From Rhabdophis nuchalis (lineage: Eukaryota; Chordata; Lepidosauria; Squamata; Natricidae): DNA of 64,000 nucleotides. The stretch's first letter is position 1; every line of letters starts with the position of its first letter. The position numbers and the translations under genes were made by a program. This document shows positions 43,931 to 54,004 of the stretch, one piece after another. The DNA lies in NCBI GenBank assembly GCA_039707465.1, contig CM077643.1, positions 318,623,919-318,687,918 on the forward strand, written 5' to 3'. The notes beneath the pieces are model-generated. The model worked only from the letters and a program-made list of their open reading frames with translations, was not told the origin of the DNA and searched no databases.

Positions 43931-46900
43931 CTGCGCATGCGCAAGATGGCGGGCTAGCTCCGGAGCTCCGTGTGGGCTATGGAGGTCGTGGGCCTTTTGT
44001 GCCCCCAGCCCCTTCTTTCCAGCACTTGTGGGCTGGGGTTTCTGTGAGGGATCCATCCTGGCTTCTCAGGATGAGGTTCGTGGCATTCTTGGAGGCGCTG
44101 GGAGCGGAGGCGGCCCCAGGGACGCGGAGGACGGTGAGAGCGTCGGGGCGTTCCCGGAATGGAGGCCGGTGTCGGAGCGGAGGCCGGCATCCCCGGTGAA
44201 ACAAAACGGGGGTACTGGCCGCGCGCAGGGGGCTCCCAACGCTGCTATGGTGGAGCTCACCATGGGGCCAATACGGCGGTGAGAGCGCTGCGAGGTCAGC
44301 AGCGTCGGCCTGGTGGCGTGAACGATAAAGAAAGAGCGAAGATGGTTGGTGAGAGAAAGAAAGAGTTTTGAACAGGGGCAGCCGCCGAGTGGCGAGGCGG
44401 CTGCCGGAGATGGCGGCGGTGGGAGCGCCGGATAGGGGAGAGAGTACCGGAGGATGGAGGGTAAAGGAAGAAGATATTGGCGGTGAGAGCGCCGTGAGGC
44501 TTGAGGAAAAGGAACGGATGGAGCAGCCGCTGGAGGCCGGGCCGACGGTGGTGGGAGCGCCGGGAGGCCAGCGGCCAAGGCGGGTGCGTAGGAGAGGGCG
44601 GCGGTGTGAGCGCCGAATGTGAGTTTGAATAACCAGGCTGACTATGTGGATTCTGCTGACCAAATTTGGACTTTGACTTTGACCATCTTTAATAACTTTA
44701 ACATCTTCCCCGTGGCTTCCTAAGACCAGGATGTAAGATCTAGAGAGCTGAACCACGTGCTCCTGAAAGATGTGAACTTTGTCTAAAAGATCTTAGACCG
44801 GAAGAACCAATGTAACTGACATTACGAACTTATATGAACTTTAACCTCACAGATGCACTTTACTGCACTTTATTTCACTTATGGTGCACTTTATTATTGC
44901 ACTTTATTTTTAACATCTTTGAAATAACATCTATGAAATGAATTGTATCTTAATATCTTGGCTAACGACTTTTTTAAAATTTCTGTATTTTAAACCCACA
45001 TCCCACCATTAACTCCATCAGATATGTACTCCAGAGCTAGCCTTTTATTGCTGCGAGAGTCCCCGCTCTCGCAGGTTTGGCCCTCCGAACTATCGAGGGC
45101 CCGTCTTGAGGAAGGATTCATTAATCCGGAGAGACGGGCGAAGCGCGGCCTTAGGGGTTTTTTAATTAGGAAATTTTTATCTATTTTAGGGGGCACTAGT
45201 GAGGGGGGTGGGCATAGACAGATTGAGACAAAAGAATCACATGAAAGAAAGGGCCGGACCAGTAGCCGACGGGAGGAGACGGAAGGTACCGATTTGAGGG
45301 GGGAACCACGAGTCGTGCCATTAGAGGGCATTCCAATCCAGAGGGTCGTGGGGAGGGGCAGGGCCGAGGGGAGACCATCCTCCCGATTGTTGGCACGCAG
45401 CCGTTGGTTACGAACGGTCGAGTGCCACAACCCCTGCAGGCTAGGTGGTCAGGGAATACAGAGCCTGGGCCTGCGGCTGATGTTTTGCAACGCCAGGTCC
45501 GTGGTCAACAAAGCCCCCCTCGTTTATGACCTTGTGTCAGAGGGGGAGCCGGACCTGGTAGGAATTGCGGAAACCTGGTTGGGCCACGAGGGAGGACTTC
45601 CCCTCGTTGAAATGTGCCCACCAGGCTACTGCGCTTTTCATCAGCCCTGGGTCCAAGGTAGGGGTGGTGGGGTAGCGGTCATTATCAAGGAAGGTCTTGA
45701 GCCAAGAGAGACCATTGTGCCACAGACTACCGGTTGCGAGTCCCTCTGCGGGAAGTGGGGCCTAGGGAGGCAGTTGGGCTTGCTGGTTATATACCTGGCT
45801 CCTCGCTATGTAGCAGCAGCCCTGCCCGAGCTCCTGGAGGTGATCGCTACGGTGGCAGTGGAGACTCCCAGACTTATAGTCATGGGGGACTTTAATCTGC
45901 CATCGTTGGGCGAATCATCCGAGGTAGCTCGGGAGTTCATGGCTTCCATGACGGCCATGGACCTGACCCAACTAATTCAAGGCCCCACCCACGAGGGTGG
46001 ACACACACCGGACCTCATTTTTGTCTCAGGCCAATGGAAGAGTGATCTGGCTATAGGGGACATAGTCATCACACCCTTGTCATGGTCAGACCACTCACTT
46101 CTCCGGCTCGACTTTCCGACCACTACTCCCCTCCGCGAGGAGGCGGTGCCAGAACCACCTATCTGGTTCCGCCCCAGGCGCCTGATGGACCCGGATGGGT
46201 TCCAGATGGCGCTTGGGCCACTTCCTGTACCCCTGACCCGCGCCCCGATGGAGGACCTCATGGCCGCATGGAATATTGCGACCACGGGAGCCTTGGATCG
46301 GGTCGCGCCCTTGCGGCCTCTCTTGCGGCGCCGAGCCGCCCCGGCTCCTTGGTTTACCGAGGAGCTGAGGGCGATGAAACGCCGCAAGAGATGCCTAGAG
46401 GGAAGATGGAGGGCTACCCGCTCTGAATCTGACCGGACACAGGTAAGAGCCCATTTACGGACTTACATTGTGGCGCTGAGAGTGGCCAAACGCCATCATT
46501 GCGCTACTCTCATAGCATCCGCAGAAAACCGCCCTGCCGCCCTGTTTAGGGTGACCCGTTCCCTCCTTCAACAGAGGGTGCGGGAAGCCCCGCTACAGGG
46601 TAGAGCAGAGGAATTTGTGACTTTTCTGCAGGACAAAACCGCTCAGATACAAAACGAGTTAGCCCCCATTCATGGTCCAGTGGGGTGCCACGAGGCTGAT
46701 CTTGTTTGGGAGGAATTTGACTCCGTTGCTTCCGAGGATATGGACAGGCTACGTGGGCGACTGCGAGCCACCACATGTTTATTGGACCCGTGTCCCTCCT
46801 GGCTTGTACTGGCATCCTGGGAGGTGACACGAGGCTGGCTCCAAGAGGTTGTCAACGCTTCTTTAAGTGAGGGTTCCTTGCCTGCTTCCCTAAAAGAGGC

Positions 46901-47446
46901 TATGGTGAGGCCCCTCCTTAAGAAGCCCTCTTTGGATCCAGCTCTTTTAACCAACTATCGTCCCGTCTCCAACCTTCCCTTTTTGGCGAAGGTTGTTGAG
47001 AGTGTGGTGGCACAACAGTTTCCCCGTCACCTGGAGGAAGTTGATTATCTAGACCCGCGCCAGTCCGGCTTTCGGCCCGGGCATAGCACCGAGACGGCAT
47101 TGGCCGCGTTGGTAGATGATCTCTGGAGGGCCAGAGATGGGGGTTGTTCCTCCATCCTGGTCCTATTAGACATCTCGGCGGCTTTCGATACCATCGACCA
47201 TGGTATCCTATTGCATCGGCTGGGGGGGTTGGGGGTGGGAGGCACCGTTTTACGGTGGTTCTCCTCCTACCTCTCTGGCCGATCGCAATTTGTGTTGGCA
47301 GGAGAGCAGAGGTCGACCCCGAGACCCCTCACATGTGGGGTGCCTCAGGGGTCGGTCCTCTCGCCTCTCCTGTTTAATGCATACATGAAGCCGCTGGGTG
47401 AGATCATCCGTGGTTTTGGGGTAGAGTACCATCTTTACGCTGATAA
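43931..47446 (+). mobile_element. L2-like LINE 'L2-outer', 5' part, full 5' end
   Basis: It starts gactgcgcatgcgcaagatggc, matching the 5' end of the inner LINE at about 52165 (gcgcctgcgcagtc reversed). The 5' UTR (43931-45023) is CpG-rich with repeated ggcggtgagagcgcc phrases, then AT-rich. The ORF starts at 45024. The element stops at 47446, within the catalytic codons of its RT, where the inner LINE is inserted, and resumes at 52166. Confidence 0.92.
45024..47446 (+). pseudogene. L2-outer ORF, endonuclease and most of the RT, interrupted
   Basis: About 807 codons are open before the insertion. A leader of about 150 residues starts MYSRASLLLLRESPL. An APE-type endonuclease follows with [30 protein letters not shown] and SWSDHSLL. 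The RT has [26 protein letters not shown], motif [17 protein letters not shown] and motif [14 protein letters not shown], and breaks inside HLYAD|D. Nicking by the endonuclease and target-primed reverse transcription are the known roles of these domains. Apart from the insertion and a later frameshift in the 3' part this ORF is intact, so the copy was young when it was disrupted. Confidence 0.93.
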
Positions 47447-47640
47447 TAATAATAATAATAAATCTTGAATTTATTGACCGTTCCATCTCCCTGGGGGGAC
47501 TCGGAGCGGTGCACAGGGCAAATAAAACCATAAAAAACAACATACATACAATAAAAGGAATTAAATACATCCCTGCGCTAAAATCCCAGTTAAAACTACT
47601 AAAATTCCTAACTAAAATTAACAGTCCTATAGATGGGAGA

Positions 47641-50514
47641 CTACCCTAGGCCGGCCAAGCAGAACAGATGTGTTTTTAGTTTAAGACGGAAGGAGCGGAG
47701 GTCCGTGGTTGTTCTAATGTCGGGGGGAAGGTCGTTCCAGAGGGCTGGGCCCGCCACAGAGAGAGCCCTTCCCCTGGGCGTCGCCCGCTGACAAAGTCTA
47801 GTGGACGGCACCCGGAGAAGCCCCTCTCTGTGGGAGCGAATCGGCCGTGAGGATGTATGAGGCAGGATCCGGTCCTGCAAATAGCTAGGTCCCGAGCCAT
47901 GGAGCGCTTTAAAGATGGTAATTAAAACCTTGAAGCGCACTCGGAAGACGACAGGCAGCCAGTGCAGCTCGCGCAAGAGCGGTGTTACATGGGTAAACCT
48001 CGAGGTTCCCATAATTGCTCGCGCGGCTGCATTCTGGACTAGCTGAAGTCTCCGAGTGCTCCTCAAGGGGAGCCCCATGTAGAGAGAGTTACAATAGTCC
48101 AGTCGGGACGTCACGAGAGCATGAGTGACTGTGCGCAGGGCGTCCCGATCCAATAGGGGGCGCAACTGGCGAACCAGGCGAACCTGGTAAAACGCCCTCC
48201 TGGCCACGGCTGTCACTTGATCTTCCATGAACAGCCGGGCATCCAGGAGGACACCCAGGTTGCGCACCCCATCCACTGGGGCAAGATGTTCGCCCCCAAT
48301 GGCCAGCGATGGAGTCAGCTGGTTGAATCGGGCAGCCGGAAACCACAGCCACTCGGTCTTGGTCGGGTTGAGCCTGAGTCCGTTTCTTCCCATCCAGATC
48401 CGTACGGCTTCCAGGCACTGGCACATCACCGCTACGGCATCGTTGGGGTGGTTTGGGTTAGATATATACAGCTGAGTGTCGTCAGCGTATAGATGGTACT
48501 CTACCCCAAAACCACGGATGATCTCACCCAGCGGCTTCATATATGTGTTAAACAGGAGAGGCGAGAGGACCGACCCCTGAGGCACCCCACATGTGAGGGG
48601 TCTCGAGGTCGACCTCTGCTCTCCTGCCAACACAAATTGCGATCGGCCAGAGAGGTAGGAGAACCACCGTAAAACGGTGCCTCCCACCCCCAACCCCCCC
48701 AGCCGACGCAATAGGATACCATGGTCGATGGTATCAAAAGCCGACGAGAGGTCTAATAGGACCAGGATGGAGGAACAACCCCCATCTCTGGCCCTCCAGA
48801 GATCATCGACCAACGCGACCAATGCCGTCTCGGTGCTATGCCCGGGCCGAAAGCCGGACTGGCGCGGATCTAGATAATCCACTTCCTCCAGGTGACGGGG
48901 AAACTGTTGTGCCACCACACTCTCGACAACCTTCGCCAGAAAGGGAAGGTTGGAGACTGGACGATAGTTGTTTAAAAGAGCTGGATCCAAAGAGGGCTTC
49001 TTAAGGAGGGGCCTCACCATAGCCTCTTTTAGGGAGGCAGGCAAGGAACCCTCACTTAAAGATGCGTTGATAACCTCTTGGAGCCAGCCTCGTGTCACCT
49101 CCCAGGATGCCAGTACAAGCCAGGAGGGACACGGGTCCAATAAACATGTGGTGGCTCGCAGTCGCCCACGTAACCTGTCCATGTCTTCGGAAGAAACGGA
49201 GTCAAACTCCTCCCAAACAAGATCTGTCTCGTGGCATCCCACTGGGCCATCAATGGGGGCTAACTCGTTCTGTATTTGAGCAGTTTTCTCCTGCAGAAAA
49301 GACACAAATTCCTCTGCTCTACCCTGTAACGGGGCTTCCCGCACCCTCTGTTGAAGGAGGGAGCAGGTCACCCTAAACAGGGCGGCAGGGCGGTTTTCTG
49401 CGGATGCTATGAGAGCGGCACAATGATGACGTTTGGCCACTCTCAGCGCCACAATGTAAGTCCGTAAATGGGCTCTTACCTGTGTCCGGTCAGATTCAGA
49501 TCGAGTAGACCTCCATCTTCTCTCTAGGCATCTCTTGTGGCGTTTCATCACCCTTAGCTCCTCGGTAAACCAAGGAGCCAGGGTGGCTTGCCGCCGCAAG
49601 AGAGGCCGCAAGGGCGCGACCCGATCCAAGGCCCCCGTGGTCGCAGTATTCCAAGCGGCCACGAGGTCCTCGGTCGGGGCGCGGGTCAGGGGTACAGGAA
49701 GTGGCCCAAGCGCCGCCTGGAACCCATCAGGGTCCATCAGGCGCCTGGGGCGGAACCAGATAGGTAACTCAGACTCCGCCTCCCCGCGGTGGGGGGTGGC
49801 GGTTGGAAAGTCGAGCCGGAGAAGTGAGTGGTCTGACCATGACAAGGGTGTGATGACTATATCCCCTGTACCCAGATCACTCTTCCATTGGCCAGAGACA
49901 AAGATGAGGTCCGGTGTGTGTCCACCCTCGTGGGTGGGGCCTTGAATTAGTTGGGTCAGGTCCATGGCCGTCATGGAAGCCATGAACTCCCGAGCTACCT
50001 CGGATGATTCGCCCACCGATGGCAAATTGAAGTCCCCCATGACTAACAGCCTTGGGGTCTCCATTGCCATCGTAGCGATCACCTCGAGGAGCTCGGGCAG
50101 GGCTGCTGCTACATAGCGGGGAGCCAGGTATACAACCAGCAAGCCCAACTGCCTCCCTAGGCCCCACTTCACGCAGAGGGACTCGCAACCGGTGGTCTGC
50201 GGCACAATGGTCTCTCTCGGCTCAAGACCTTCCTTGATAATAACCGCTACCCCACCACCCCTGCCTAGGGCCCGGGGCTGATGAAAAGCGCGGTAACCTG
50301 GTGGGCACATTTCAACGAGGGGGAGTCCTCCCTCGTGGCCCAACCAGGTCTCCGCAATTCCTACCAGGTCAGGCTCCCCCTCTGACACAAGGTCATGAAT
50401 GAGGGGGGCTTTGTTGACAACGGACCTGGCATTGCAAAACATCAGCCGCAGACCCTGGCTCTGTATTCCCTGACCACCTAGCCTGCAGGGGTTGTGGCAC
50501 CTGACCGTTTGCAA
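47641..50514 (-). CDS. L2-inner ORF: endonuclease and reverse transcriptase, 957 codons
   Basis: This enzyme would nick target DNA and copy the LINE RNA at the nick. The APE endonuclease spans residues 22-235, with N28 (CNARSVVNK), E55 ([10 protein letters not shown]), D161/N163 (MGDFNLPS) and the SWSDH box (D228, H229). The RT spans about 490-700: [27 protein letters not shown], motif [14 protein letters not shown] (D588), motif [14 protein letters not shown] and YADD at 676-679. The C-terminal tail has [27 protein letters not shown] and [10 protein letters not shown]. No stop interrupts it. One Ser codon is missing in [12 protein letters not shown] relative to L2-outer RWFSSYLSG. The leader that starts MYSK in L2-outer lies in another frame here (50899-50582), so the N-terminal part is probably frameshifted at the C run near 50617-50633. 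Confidence 0.93.
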   Translation of the reverse strand: MQTVRCHNPCRLGGQGIQSQGLRLMFCNARSVVNKAPLIHDLVSEGEPDLVGIAETWLGHEGGLPLVEMCPPGYRAFHQPRALGRGGGVAVIIKEGLEPRETIVPQTTGCESLCVKWGLGRQLGLLVVYLAPRYVAAALPELLEVIATMAMETPRLLVMGDFNLPSVGESSEVAREFMASMTAMDLTQLIQGPTHEGGHTPDLIFVSGQWKSDLGTGDIVITPLSWSDHSLLRLDFPTATPHRGEAESELPIWFRPRRLMDPDGFQAALGPLPVPLTRAPTEDLVAAWNTATTGALDRVAPLRPLLRRQATLAPWFTEELRVMKRHKRCLERRWRSTRSESDRTQVRAHLRTYIVALRVAKRHHCAALIASAENRPAALFRVTCSLLQQRVREAPLQGRAEEFVSFLQEKTAQIQNELAPIDGPVGCHETDLVWEEFDSVSSEDMDRLRGRLRATTCLLDPCPSWLVLASWEVTRGWLQEVINASLSEGSLPASLKEAMVRPLLKKPSLDPALLNNYRPVSNLPFLAKVVESVVAQQFPRHLEEVDYLDPRQSGFRPGHSTETALVALVDDLWRARDGGCSSILVLLDLSSAFDTIDHGILLRRLGGLGVGGTVLRWFSYLSGRSQFVLAGEQRSTSRPLTCGVPQGSVLSPLLFNTYMKPLGEIIRGFGVEYHLYADDTQLYISNPNHPNDAVAVMCQCLEAVRIWMGRNGLRLNPTKTEWLWFPAARFNQLTPSLAIGGEHLAPVDGVRNLGVLLDARLFMEDQVTAVARRAFYQVRLVRQLRPLLDRDALRTVTHALVTSRLDYCNSLYMGLPLRSTRRLQLVQNAAARAIMGTSRFTHVTPLLRELHWLPVVFRVRFKVLITIFKALHGSGPSYLQDRILPHTSSRPIRSHREGLLRVPSTRLCQRATPRGRALSVAGPALWNDLPPDIRTTTDLRSFRLKLKTHLFCLAGLG

Positions 50515-50581
50515 TCAACGGCCGCGTGCCCCCAACCGGGTGAATGGAACTTTCCCCTCGGACCTGCCTCTCCCCACGACC

Positions 50582-50899
50582 CTATTGATGGATATGCCCT
50601 CCACAGGGACGACTCTTAGTTCCCCCCCCCCTAGCGGTACCTTCCGCCTCCCTCCGTCGCCTGCTGGCCTGGCCCTCTCTTTCTGCCTCCGCCTCTACCT
50701 GTCTATAATACCCACCCCCCTCCCTGGTACCCCCTAAAATAAACAAAAGCCTACTACTTAAAAAACCCCTGAGACCGTGTTTCTTCCACCTCTCCGGATT
50801 AATAAATCCCTCATCGAGGCGGGCCCTCGTTAGCATGGAGGGACAAACCTGCGAGAGCGGGGACTCTCGCAGTCGTAGCAAATCTAGCTTCGAGTACAT
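50582..50899 (-). pseudogene. L2-inner ORF leader in a shifted frame
   Basis: MYSKLDLLRLRESPLSQV and GFINPERW / GLRGFL match the L2-outer leader (MYSRASLLLLRESPLSQV, GFINPERR, GLRGFL). It lies in a different frame from the 957-codon ORF, with the shift between about 50640 and 50514. It may be a single indel in the poly-C run. Confidence 0.8.
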
Positions 50900-51707
50900 T
50901 GTATTAATAAATAATTAAAAATATAATTATTTAAAAATAACAGTCAGTTGTAAATACATAAATAGATAAAAAGCATGGGTCCTAAGATTTTAAAGCATCG
51001 TTTGGCCGCAATTCAGGTGTAAATAAGTTCCAGATGTAAATAAATACATATATTAATAAATACTTAAATATATATATATATAGTCCGAACTTTAAAGTGC
51101 GTCAGTGGGCAGTTAGTCCGGCTAAGTTCTTATCTTCTCTCCTTCTAGAGGGTTACAAGATCTTAAGGTCTTATATATAAAGTGTAAAAGTGTCCATAGG
51201 CCGAAGAGATCTTCTCCATCTCCTTTAGGCTGCTTTCCAGGTCTTATCTCCGTTCGCAGCCACACTCAGGTACCAGGACACCAACCTCCGCTCCAGCGCT
51301 CTCGCCGGCGCTCTCACCGCCGCCTCCATCGCCACTGTGTCCCCGGACCCCTTTCTGGCGCTCTCACCGCCACCTCCATACTGTCTCCGTGCCTACAGCT
51401 GCCCTCCGGGCCTGCCTGGCCCTCCAGGCCCTCCAGGCCTCCACGACGTATCCGGCGCTCTCACCGCCTCCGCCGTGGCCACTGCCGTCTTCACCGCTAC
51501 CACGGTGGTCTCAACTTGGGGGTCTTCGGGCCCTCAAGGTCCTCACGGCCCACCAGGTCTGGCGCCCTTCAGTCCGGTGCTCTCACCACCACCATCACGG
51601 CCGCCGCCGCCGTCTTCGCCGCTACCTCGGCAGAGGTCTCGGCCCGGGAATCTCGGCCTGGGAATCAGGCCCTCAAGGCCCCTCCAGGCCTTCCAGGCCC
51701 TCTAGGC

Positions 51708-52060
51708 GTGCAGCCTAGCGGTCCGCCATCATCGGCGCCCGCCGTCATCAAGAGGCGCCGAGGACGCCGCCGACGCTCCCACCGCCGACGCCGACGCTGC
51801 CGTCGCCGCTGCCGCCGCTGCCGCCATCCGGGTCTCACCCTGGGAAATCCAGGGTGGCTCCAGGTCTTCCAGGCCTTCCAGTCCTCTAGGCGGGCAGCCA
51901 GCGGCCCACCATCATCGGCGGCCGGCAGCCGCCGTCATCAAGAGGCGCCGAGGACGCCGCCGACGCTCCCACCGCCGACGCCGCTGTCGTCGCCGCTGCC
52001 GCCGCTACCACCGTCCGGATCTCACCCTGGGAGTCCAGGGTGGCTCACCCACCGATCCCA
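51708..52060. repeat. GC-rich 190-bp tandem repeat in the L2-inner 5' UTR
   Basis: Two units share gccgtcatcaagaggcgcc (51741 and 51931, 190 bases apart) and the ctcaccctgggaRtccagggtggctc end. They are very rich in CCG/CGC triplets. Position at the LINE 5' end suggests a promoter or CpG-island function, as in other LINE 5' UTRs, but this is inference. Confidence 0.85.
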
Positions 52061-52165
52061 GCCCTCAAGGTGGTAAGTAGAGAGCTGGGGCACTGAATCT
52101 GCGACCAACGAGCTCCCAGCCCATGCCGAGCTCGGAGCTAGGTCGCCATCTTCGCGCCTGCGCAG

Positions 52166-53215
52166 TCTCAGTTGATGATACTCAGCTGTATATATCTACC
52201 CCAAACCACCCCAACGATGCCGTAGCGGTGATGTGCCAGTGCCTGGAAGCCGTGCGGATCTGGATGGGAAGTAACGGACTCAGGCTCAACCCGACCAGGA
52301 CCGAGTGGCTGTGGTTTCCGGCTGCCCGATTCAACCAGCTCTCTCCAACGCTGGCCATAGGGGGCGAACATCTTGCCCCTGTGGATGGGGTGCGCAATTT
52401 GGGTGTCCTCCTGGATACCCGGCTGTCTATGGAAGAGCAAGTGACAGCCGTGGCCAGGAGGGCGTTTTACCAGGTTCGCCTGGTCCGCCAATTGCGCCCC
52501 CTATTGGATCGGGACGCCCTTCGCACAGTCACTCATGCCCTCGTGACATCCCGACTGGACTATTGTAACTCTCTCTACATGGGGCACCCGGAGGCTTCAG
52601 AATGCAGCCGCGCGAGCAATCATGGGAACCACTAGGTTTACCCACATTACACTGCTCCTGCGCGAGCTGCACTGGCTGCCTGTCGTCTTCCGGGTGCGCT
52701 TCAAGGTGTTAATTATCATCTTTAAAGCGCTCCATGGCTCGGGACCTAGCTACCTGCGGGATCGGATCCTGCCTCACACATCCTCACGGCCGATTCGCTC
52801 CCACAGAGAGGGACTTCTCCAGGTGCCGTCCACTAGACTTCGTCAGCGGGCGACGCCCAGGGGAAGGGCTCTCTCTGTGGTGGGCCCGGCCCTCTGGAAC
52901 AACCTCCCCCCCGATATTAGAACGACCACGGACCTCCGCTCCTTCCGCTTGAAATTGAAGACTCATCTTTTCCGCCTGGCCGGCCTAGGGTAGTCTCTCT
53001 CTCTATGGGTTTTTTTTAAAATGTATATCTATATTTAGTGGGGATTTTTAGTTAATGGGATTTTAGCACAGGAATTAATTTAATCTGTTTTAAATTGGTA
53101 TGTATTTTGTATATTTATTGTTTTTATTCTCCCTGTGCACCGGCCCGAGTCCCTGTGGGGAGAGGGAGCGGTCAATAAATTCAACTATTATTATTATTTA
53201 TTATTATTATTAGCC
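52166..53215 (+). pseudogene. L2-outer, 3' part: RT end, C-terminal tail and 3' UTR
   Basis: It resumes exactly at the second Asp codon of [21 protein letters not shown] and then [28 protein letters not shown]. After LYMG a deletion (against the L2-inner sequence [15 protein letters not shown]) shifts the frame. The end [14 protein letters not shown]...[11 protein letters not shown]...LRLKTHLFR lies at 52622-52993. The 3' UTR ends in the terminal GC block (53128-53172) and an (ATT)n tail. Confidence 0.92.
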
Positions 53216-53646
53216 ACTTTAAACCCCTCCAATCCATACATGAAGCAAACTGATGCCCACCACGGAGATGTGGCACGACCACAAACGCGAAGCCAAACCA
53301 CAGTAACGCAGCTCACCAGGTCACATCCCTCTGCAACTCGGACTAACACAAGCACAACCAGGCCCCCACCCAAACAGAACACGCCCCCATCCAATCAGAG
53401 CACAGCCGAACCCCCTACCAATCAGAACACACCTCCACCCAATCAGAATGCAGCCAAGCTCCCACCCAATCAGGTCACACCCCCACTGGCAGTTAAAAAG
53501 AGGAACCGGCTGAGATCTCACATTGCTCCTGGAAGCACCAAGCCGGAAGCACCAGCCTGAAGATGATGAATGAGACTTCATCAAAACGTCGTGAAGATAC
53601 TTCCAATTCTACGCGGGAGAAAACCCGAACAACCAAAGACCTACAT

Positions 53647-53655
<9 letters not shown>
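53216..53655 (+). mobile_element. Penelope-like element 3' UTR and terminal repeat
   Basis: It continues the element from 43930. It has repeated CCAATCAG boxes (53391, 53418, 53439, 53466), then gcctgaagatgatgaatgagacttcatcaaaacgtcg and ttctacgcgggagaaaacccgaac, the typical Penelope-type 3' terminus with a hammerhead-like GATGA...GAAACGTC layout. It ends in caaccaaagacctacatac and runs into (TAGA)n. Confidence 0.8.
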
Positions 53656-53719
<64 letters not shown>

Positions 53720-53760
53720 TAGATATAGATATATATATAAACAAACATATATATATAGAT
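53655..53760. repeat. (TAGA)n microsatellite, about 15 units, plus TATAGA repeats
   Basis: A pure tetranucleotide array directly at the Penelope 3' end, so it probably grew from the element's tail. Confidence 0.95.
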
Positions 53761-53872
53761 ATAGGGGTGGCTGGCCTACTCAGAAGATCCAATCCTGCAG
53801 ATCCCCATTGATGATTTTGATTTTATTTAGACTTATAATGATACCGGACTAGTCCCAGAGTTGGACTGAGTC

Positions 53873-54004
53873 GGAAAACTGGGCAAGGCTATTCCTAGAG
53901 GGGTTATATAGTACGCCTAATTAATTAGTAAACAGACTCAGTCCAATCAGAGTGAGGCTAGGTTTAACCCATACATGGATACTATCTCCGCCCTTATTGA
54001 GAAG
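53873..54004. repeat. DIRS-B terminal repeat at the coding-5' end
   Basis: The reverse complement of 40660-40792, with one clear mismatch (tagtatcc against tagcatcc) plus divergence at the outer edge. The TATA-like ggttatatagt (53908-53918) points into the element. Confidence 0.9.

Larger units (their letters stand above)
47447..52165 (-). mobile_element. Full-length L2-like LINE 'L2-inner', inserted into L2-outer
   Basis: Length is about 4.7 kb. Its 5' end is at about 52165 (cgcctgcgcagtctca on the plus strand) and its 3' end at 47447 with an (ATT)n tail. The 5' UTR of 1.25 kb contains a GC-rich ~190-bp tandem repeat. One main ORF of 957 codons and a terminal GC block (47490-47515) complete it. 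The junctions read gctgat at the left and gttgat at the right, so any target duplication is short (about 6 bases, one mismatch). Confidence 0.93.
40624..54004 (-). mobile_element. Degenerate DIRS element (DIRS-B) holding nested PLE and two L2 LINEs
   Basis: The termini form inverted repeats (about 40660-40792 and 53873-54004) with only one or two mismatches in about 125 bases. An internal complementary region at 40930-41010 joins complements of both ends, and the coding-3' end has the same kind of ~30-base extension as DIRS-A. The coding remnants are broken: recombinase tail (41050-41190, minus), RNase H and following domain (41935-42620, minus), and an RT segment in the opposite orientation (42977-43560, plus). 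No Gag is seen. From about 43560 to 53720 the element is filled by later insertions. Its terminal sequence differs from DIRS-A, so it is a different DIRS family. Confidence 0.9.

Noticed and set aside
51337..52076. Pro/Arg-rich ORFs near 51.3-52.1 kb
   Set aside because: These are GC-rich 5' UTR repeats of L2-inner read on the opposite strand.
53655..53720. Tandem tetranucleotides as a CRISPR-like or satellite array
   Set aside because: It is a simple (TAGA)n microsatellite at a Penelope tail. There are no spacers.
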